Shown here: piece by piece, positions 60,501 through 64,000 of the stretch
How the letters are laid out: every line of letters begins with the position of its first letter
Numbering within the stretch: the stretch's first letter is position 1
From: Macrostomum hystrix
Taxonomy: Eukaryota > Platyhelminthes > Macrostomidae
DNA length: 64,000 nucleotides
Assembly (NCBI GenBank): GCA_950097015.1
Contig: CATNEN010000032.1
Span: 744,001-808,000, forward strand
Reading direction: 5' to 3'
Notes under the pieces: generated by a model
The model's input: the letters and a program-made list of their open reading frames with translations, nothing else
What the model was told of the DNA's origin: nothing
The model's database searches: none
Position numbers and translations under genes: made by a program

Positions 60501-60842
60501 TTAAAGGTGGCAATTCTAAACACGCTCCCTGGTACGGTTGGGGCCCGGACTTGTTGGGCCTCGCGGTCTCCCGCACCACCGGGCAGAACCGATTGGGTTG
60601 GGGCCGGGTCAAGCAAACGTGCCGACTTGCGAAGACGACCCTGTAGCCGCCCTCGCCTGTTGCGCTCACGCCGCCGCTGGATGCGCCGGTGGGGACTTCG
60701 TTTGCCTCGCCGGGTGCCCTTCCCGCCGCTGTCAGCAGCCGCAGCATCCGCGTTGACAGAGCGCGGCTCACCGTTCATACCTGGGCAAGTGCCAGCCTGA
60801 TGGCCAGGATTACCCGGAGGTCGCGGCATATTTGCACCAAAG
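57578..60842 (-). mobile_element. APE-type LINE, apparently complete
   Basis: A single long ORF on the minus strand (60829-57644) is followed by a 3' UTR with a GC-rich section and a (GTT)n tail (57578-57596). The 5' side is joined by six 17-bp tandem repeats. The 3' half is the parent type of the truncated insert at 7007-7340. No target duplication could be fixed. Confidence 0.85.
57644..60829 (-). CDS. LINE ORF2: APE endonuclease plus reverse transcriptase, ~1061 aa
   Basis: ATG at 60829 (M-P-R-P-P-G), no stop to 57644. The basic N-terminus is about 105 residues. The endonuclease has I-A-T-F-N-C-R-S-L-K-S, V-M-L-Q-E-V-S, Y-A-P-T-A, V-V-L-G-D-L-N-A and S-D-H-R-L-L. RT has L-M-S-C-A-A-K-L-F-N, F-R-P-H-R-G-T-V-T-Q, F-I-D-F-L-K-A-F-D-S-L, G-V-L-Q-G-D-T-L-A-P-F-L-F and catalytic G-Y-A-D-D-L-A-L-L. 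The C-terminal region ends R-L-R-L-A-G-H-V-I-R...G-P-R-R-R-G-Q-G-R. There is no RNase H. The protein copies its own mRNA at a nick (target-primed reverse transcription). Short single ORF and trinucleotide tail suggest RTE/R4-like relatives, but the clade is not settled. The intact frame makes it a possible active copy. Confidence 0.92.
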   Translation of the reverse strand: MPRPPGNPGHQAGTCPGMNGEPRSVNADAAAADSGGKGTRRGKRSPHRRIQRRRERNRRGRLQGRLRKSARLLDPAPTQSVLPGGAGDREAQQVRAPTVPGSVFRIATFNCRSLKSAWRRGMLAQLASDLQLDIVMLQEVSIVTQDGLQREDLGAGWTLFFTSADSRGRGGVGALVGPRLQQSVCCVAVSPRLLRVDVRLRGRNARLFCAYAPTAAHQHEAQEFFDFLSEQLESVASRDTLVVLGDLNAVAERSQRSLFVSPRQNGNSLALADLMSRQDLVSANTRFRKPAFRLATFAGCKRRKRNARRNATIRRAQLDHIRHILVRHRERRRVTDCDTMALLSIRSDHRLLFCNLRIRDPLYRPPRRPPRRYYRALRDPNTRSRFAYAFATALGESASTGNYSVISTAIATAASKTLPLMKPAPRCLPVWANDKEVQEARRTVERLRRTRRPTAEAEKTLSDVYAKQQQAAVNDAIRSVTSAGPDQRNRLVWPTINALTGRKKKTALNLAGDTPEARRNELRDFFADIVNAPPPPLPEAMPLPSETALPKQEAFDTQPVTSTDVVQFARRAPGGRAPGPDDVPMEALRVTRVATEVARVMNGVLSGGAAPREWTTAHIVAIPKKPGTTRKEEHRGISLMSCAAKLFNRVLLARLQHVLDQFLRPEQNGFRPHRGTVTQILALRRIIEEARIHQSSLVVIFIDFLKAFDSLARGALPLVLRAYNVPEQLISAIMAMYQDTTASVMMPDGLSDHFSTSSGVLQGDTLAPFLFVLALDWVLRTGLPNSDDGFLLRRRTSRRHPEKRLSVLGYADDLALLSSTAEGAQRLLDGLTAAASRVGLMLNARKTVVFTVPSDLPAEINYRDAAGEAIRLTHCQKFLYLGGLVPDVADDLVRRRGLAWAALRSVRPILQSEALDDGLKARLFQAVVETVLLYNAETWTLTDALERQLDAAHAAMLRAAFGVRSGPGSETTAALYARARLTRPSDLLRGRRLRLAGHVIRSEARCPEPLHDVLLLKLQGPRRRGQGRTARFPERLLSDAGAPDQASGCDFLRSLAQKRAL

Positions 60843-60944
60843 TGCAAATTTAATAGAACTGCAAATTTAATAGAACTGCAAATTTAATAGAACTGCAAAT
60901 TTAATAGAACTGCAAATTTAATAGAACTGCAAATTTAATAGAAC
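60843..60944. repeat. Six 17-bp tandem repeats at the LINE 5' side
   Basis: TGCAAATTTAATAGAAC occurs six times head to tail. On the LINE strand each unit ends TTTGCA, and the array directly precedes a short palindrome (TTTGCACCAAAGTGCAAA, 60831-60848) and the ORF start. Confidence 0.85.
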
Positions 60945-61210
60945 ACTAATAAAATATTAAGAAATTTAATAGTAAACTTACTTTTACTTAAATTAAGTAA
61001 GATTTTAGAAACGAGTATTCAGTATTTTACAATATGGGATGTCGGAACATGCATGATTTATCAATGTCGGATAATACACGCATGATTCATCATTGTGTTG
61101 GAAAGAAGGGAGCAGGGATAATAAAACGGCACGCTTTTAGGGCAGGTTGCATCTGCAAGAAGGGAGCATGGATAATAAAACGGCACGCTTTTAGGGCAGA
61201 AAAAATGAAA
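60945..61210. repeat. 43-bp repeat, two copies, otherwise non-coding
   Basis: 61103-61145 and 61157-61199 are near-identical (start AAGAAGGGAGCA, end TTTTAGGGCAG), 54 bases apart. No gene. Confidence 0.6.
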
Positions 61211-64000
61211 CTAGTCATGCATGTAGCTATAGACCGGTACAATGCAAAATAGTGAGGGACCGCGCCATGGAATTAAAGTACAGGGCGCCAAAAAATCGGA
61301 CAGCGGGACGTTAAATATAGCGCTAGGACGAGTAATGTTATAGATGTTGAAGGAAATGAATTGGTTCGCATTAATGATCGAGTCGACTGTCTCCATCATT
61401 GCAACGTCTCTCGCACAGAATGAAGTACCTTCATTGTTAAGTGTCTCGCGAATGACAGACGTAATGGGGTCAACAATACGCAAAGAAGCCATTTGACCTG
61501 TGATGCTGGATATAATACCGATCTGCTTACCGCGCAGGAAAACAATCGAGTTCTTTGTCTTGCGAGCGGCATCCTCGTCAGAAGAACAGTACATACCCTT
61601 GGTAGAACTGGATCCGATAGAAATCATCGTCAGTGCCAGTTGAACTCTTTCGCTAGGCGATGATTACAATACACGGAATAATCGTTTTATCAGCAGCGTC
61701 TTTGATGCCATTTGACAAGCATAATTCCGTGTGCCCATTAACAACTTTTTGTAACGACCTATGGCACTCTCAAAGCCGAACATCGAGGCCACAGAGATAG
61801 GTCCAAAATTCTGGTACATCATGGGATAGTGCACCAAAAAATGAAAATTCAGGCGGCAACTACTTTCTCCGAACAAAGTAGGTAAATCTTGCAGGATTCT
61901 ATCTCTCAGAATGCAAATGTGGGCACATGATGAGTCTCTGTGCAAAAGCAGACAATAAAGAACGCTTTGTGGTGCAATGAAGACTCGCATACCAGTGTTT
62001 GACGTTGAGCGAAAAAATATTGGAAAAGAAACAAATAGAATGAAATTCCTGAAATGCTTTCCTTTCCATAAGGACAAGCGCGCTAGTGATGGTGGCAACG
62101 CAAAATTACGAGGAACTACGCACTGGGACATGACCTTGTCTGCCAATTTTGTCTGCCCTTCGAATAGGGCGTGCATAGGGTCAATGACATTCATTTCTGG
62201 AAATTTGATGTATTGCAGAATTGCTGCCAATGCTCGGACGCAAAACATCGGTGATCCTCGAACCTCGGCGACCTCTGCGTGTGCCAGGTGTGACGAATGC
62301 GTTCACAACTCAAAGCTCTCGCCGTCGATATGAGAAAACACGCGAACTCGACCCCTTTCTGAGACGCGAACGGACTCTCCCGCATGCAAGCACTTCGGAC
62401 AACTAAACTTTCCATTGAACTGGTGAATGCAGAATATCTGCGCTAGTGCTGGCAGATCGGCAATGAAAAACGAAAAGTGGATATTGACTTCATGTCGACC
62501 ATGAGTGAAACTAGTCGGGACACGCGAAAAGAGAATGGGTAGAACTTTCTCAAAGTCAGGCTTTTTGTGACACTCTATCATAGCTAGAAGGATGCAATTT
62601 GTAAACTTGTCTCTCGGATGGCTTCAAGTTGAGCAGTTGTGCCTGGATTGGCCAGAAAGAAGTTTCTGAAGATTTCATGCACTTCGTCCCATCGGCACAT
62701 ACGAGGAGGTGAAAATGACTATTGGAGTCGTTAGAGAGCTCTAGTTGCTCAGTCACAGCAGCCTTGCTACTTAAAAGATCACACCCAGGATTGCGACGCA
62801 AAAAAACCTCATATTCGAGAATTTCAGCAAATTTTCGTGCGAAGATATCTCTTAGCTGCTCTTCTAGTAAGGGAATCACGATCCTACATCTTCTCGCATG
62901 CGATTGATCGTGGCACTCGGTAGGGCAACGTGAACAGACAAAAAACTCGAATAATAGATCATCGTCTCCAAAAGAGTCCTTAATCAGTGTCTTAAGCGCA
63001 TCTATGTTTGGTGGAAAATTGATACCTTGACGCAAGACCCGAACCAACCTCAAGAGGCGATCCAACGTAGCATCATTGACCCCGGAGGTGATGGCCCACA
63101 AATACAGCAAAGCAGCGGAAGTCTCGATATTATCTACGTCCATAAAATATGCGCCATCGCTCTGAATGTCGGCTGCGTCGCCATCGCCCTGCGTGTCGGT
63201 CAGGTCGCCGTCCCTCTGAGTTTCGGCAGCGCCGCCATCGCTCTGAGTGTCGACCATGTCGCCGTCGTTCCGAGTGTCGTCACTGTCGCTCTGTGTGTTG
63301 CCATCGCTCTGTGTGTCGCCATCGCTCTGAGTGTCGAACATGTCGCCGTCGTTCTGAGTGCCGTCACTGTCGCTCTGTGTGTTGCCATCGCTCTGAGTGT
63401 CGATCATGTCGCCGTCGTTCTGAGTGCCGTCACTGTCGCTCTGTGTGTTGCCACCGCTCTGAGTGTCGATCATGTCGCCGTCGTTCTGAGTGTCGTCACT
63501 GTCGCTCTGTGTGTTGCCATCGCTCTGAGTGTCGACCATGTCGCCGTCGTTCTGAGTGCCGTCACTGTCGCTCTGTGTGTTGCCACCGCTCTGAGTGTCG
63601 ATCATGTCGCCGTCGTTCTGAGTGTCGTCACTGTCGCTCTATGTTGCCATCGCTCTGAGTGTCGACCATGTCGCCGTCGTTCTGAGTGCCGTCACTGTCG
63701 CTCTGTGTGTTGCCATCGCTCTGAGTGTCGATCATGTCGCCGTCGTTCTGAGTGCCGTCACTGTCGCTCTGTGTGTTGCCACCGCTCTGAGTGTCGATCA
63801 TGTCGCCGTCGTTCTGAGTGTCGTCACTGTCGCTCTGTGTGTTGCCATCGCTCTGAGTGTCGACCATGTCGCCGTCGTTCTGAGTGCCGTCACTGTCGCT
63901 CTGTGTGTTGCCACCGCTCTGAGTGTCGATCATGTCGCCGTCGTTCTGAGTGTCGTCACTGTCGCTCTATGTTGCCATCGCTCTGAGTGTCGACCATGTC
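61211..64000 (-). pseudogene. Second tnp2-like transposase, broken, with repeat-encoded N-terminus
   Basis: Minus-strand pieces in order: 63605-62556 (Asp/Gln/Ser repeat region, then C-S-R-C-P-T-E-C-H-D and L-L-V-C-A-D-G-T-K with W-P-I-Q); 62581-62303 (F-F-I-A-D-L-P-A-L-A, H-Q-F-N-G-K-F-S-C-P-K-C); 62248-61664 (M-N-V-I-D-P-M-H-A-L-F-E-G, then L-N-F-H-F-L-V-H-Y-P); 61627-61211 (C-terminus). These correspond to the D-G, A-D-L-P, Cys-pair and D-x-M-H blocks of the transposase at 36895-39000. Frame changes near 62570, 62290 and 61650 may be introns or damage. The gene start lies beyond the window. Confidence 0.78.
63234..64000. repeat. 66-bp minisatellite within transposase coding region
   Basis: Units of 66 bp (22 codons: D-T-Q-S-x-G-N-T-Q-S-D-S-D-x-T-Q-N-D-G-D-M-x on the minus strand) repeat about 11 times to the window end. 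A 64-bp unit with a 2-base loss (CTCTATG in place of CTCTGTGTG) occurs at 63637 and again at 63965, exactly 328 bases apart, so five-unit blocks have been duplicated. Confidence 0.88.

Noticed and set aside
60843-60944. Regular short repeats suggesting CRISPR
   Set aside because: Units are head to tail with no spacers, AT-rich, and in eukaryotic DNA.
63027-63986. 319-codon plus-strand ORF through the minisatellite
   Set aside because: A repeat unit without stops stays open in several frames. The minus-strand frame joins transposase domains; this one joins nothing.
1-64000. Search for tRNA, rRNA or host housekeeping genes
   Set aside because: None seen; every long frame with recognisable content belongs to a transposable element or its remnant.

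Overview
This is eukaryotic (invertebrate animal) DNA made almost entirely of transposable elements; an arthropod is likely but not proven. The reasons are Ty3/gypsy-like and BEL/Pao retroelements, several APE-type LINEs, PIF/Harbinger, Tc1/IS630-like, Crypton-like, CACTA (tnp2)-like and Mutator-like DNA elements, canonical GTAAGT and pyrimidine-AG splice signals, and no operons, ribosome-binding sites, tRNA or rRNA genes. I see no convincing single-copy host gene. Layout. (1) 708-12180 is a recent LTR retrotransposon with 2313-bp LTRs. It carries gag, an aspartic protease and accessory ORFs but no reverse transcriptase or integrase. It has duplicated RNA hairpins in its leader and again near its 3' end, where a LINE fragment with an 11-bp target duplication has landed. 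(2) 12181-19662 holds broken pieces: fragments of a LINE with RNase H, a Tc1-like helix-turn-helix, a tyrosine recombinase (Crypton-like), a 765-bp inverted-repeat element with a 10-bp target duplication, a dead Harbinger transposase and a candidate LTR. (3) 20759-25840, minus strand, is a decayed gypsy-like element. It reads, in order, glycoprotein C-terminus, protease, RT, RNase H and integrase, then two tandem double-RING-finger genes where an envelope gene would normally be. (4) 25896-51108 is a PIF/Harbinger transposon with an intact nuclease and an intact Myb/SANT-like gene, split near its left end by a 22.7-kb composite gypsy-like element (25969-48681; target duplication atgct at both ends). 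The composite contains a BEL/Pao element (27388-31366, GGGGG duplication), a gag frame that runs directly into a glycoprotein, a CACTA-like element with a BEN-domain gene, an inverted-LTR gag element, a second LTR (42274-43204), an integrase and several small accessory genes. Some of these genes are antisense and are present in two diverged copies. (5) 51128-64000 holds a second inverted-repeat element, a 2.4-kb AT-rich stretch, a DDE-like transposase with a PHD finger, a Tc1-like fragment, a complete APE-type LINE and a second CACTA-like transposase whose N-terminal coding region is a 66-bp minisatellite with a 328-bp higher-order period. How the genes work together: retroelement genes supply particle, protease and reverse-transcription functions; the Harbinger pair (nuclease plus Myb-like protein) is the classic two-protein system; the long-LTR element must borrow RT and integrase in trans. 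The most unusual signals are the gag-glycoprotein-pol order seen in two elements, the double-RING genes, the duplicated antisense coiled-coil/membrane mini-proteins, and the duplicated RNA hairpins in the pol-less element.
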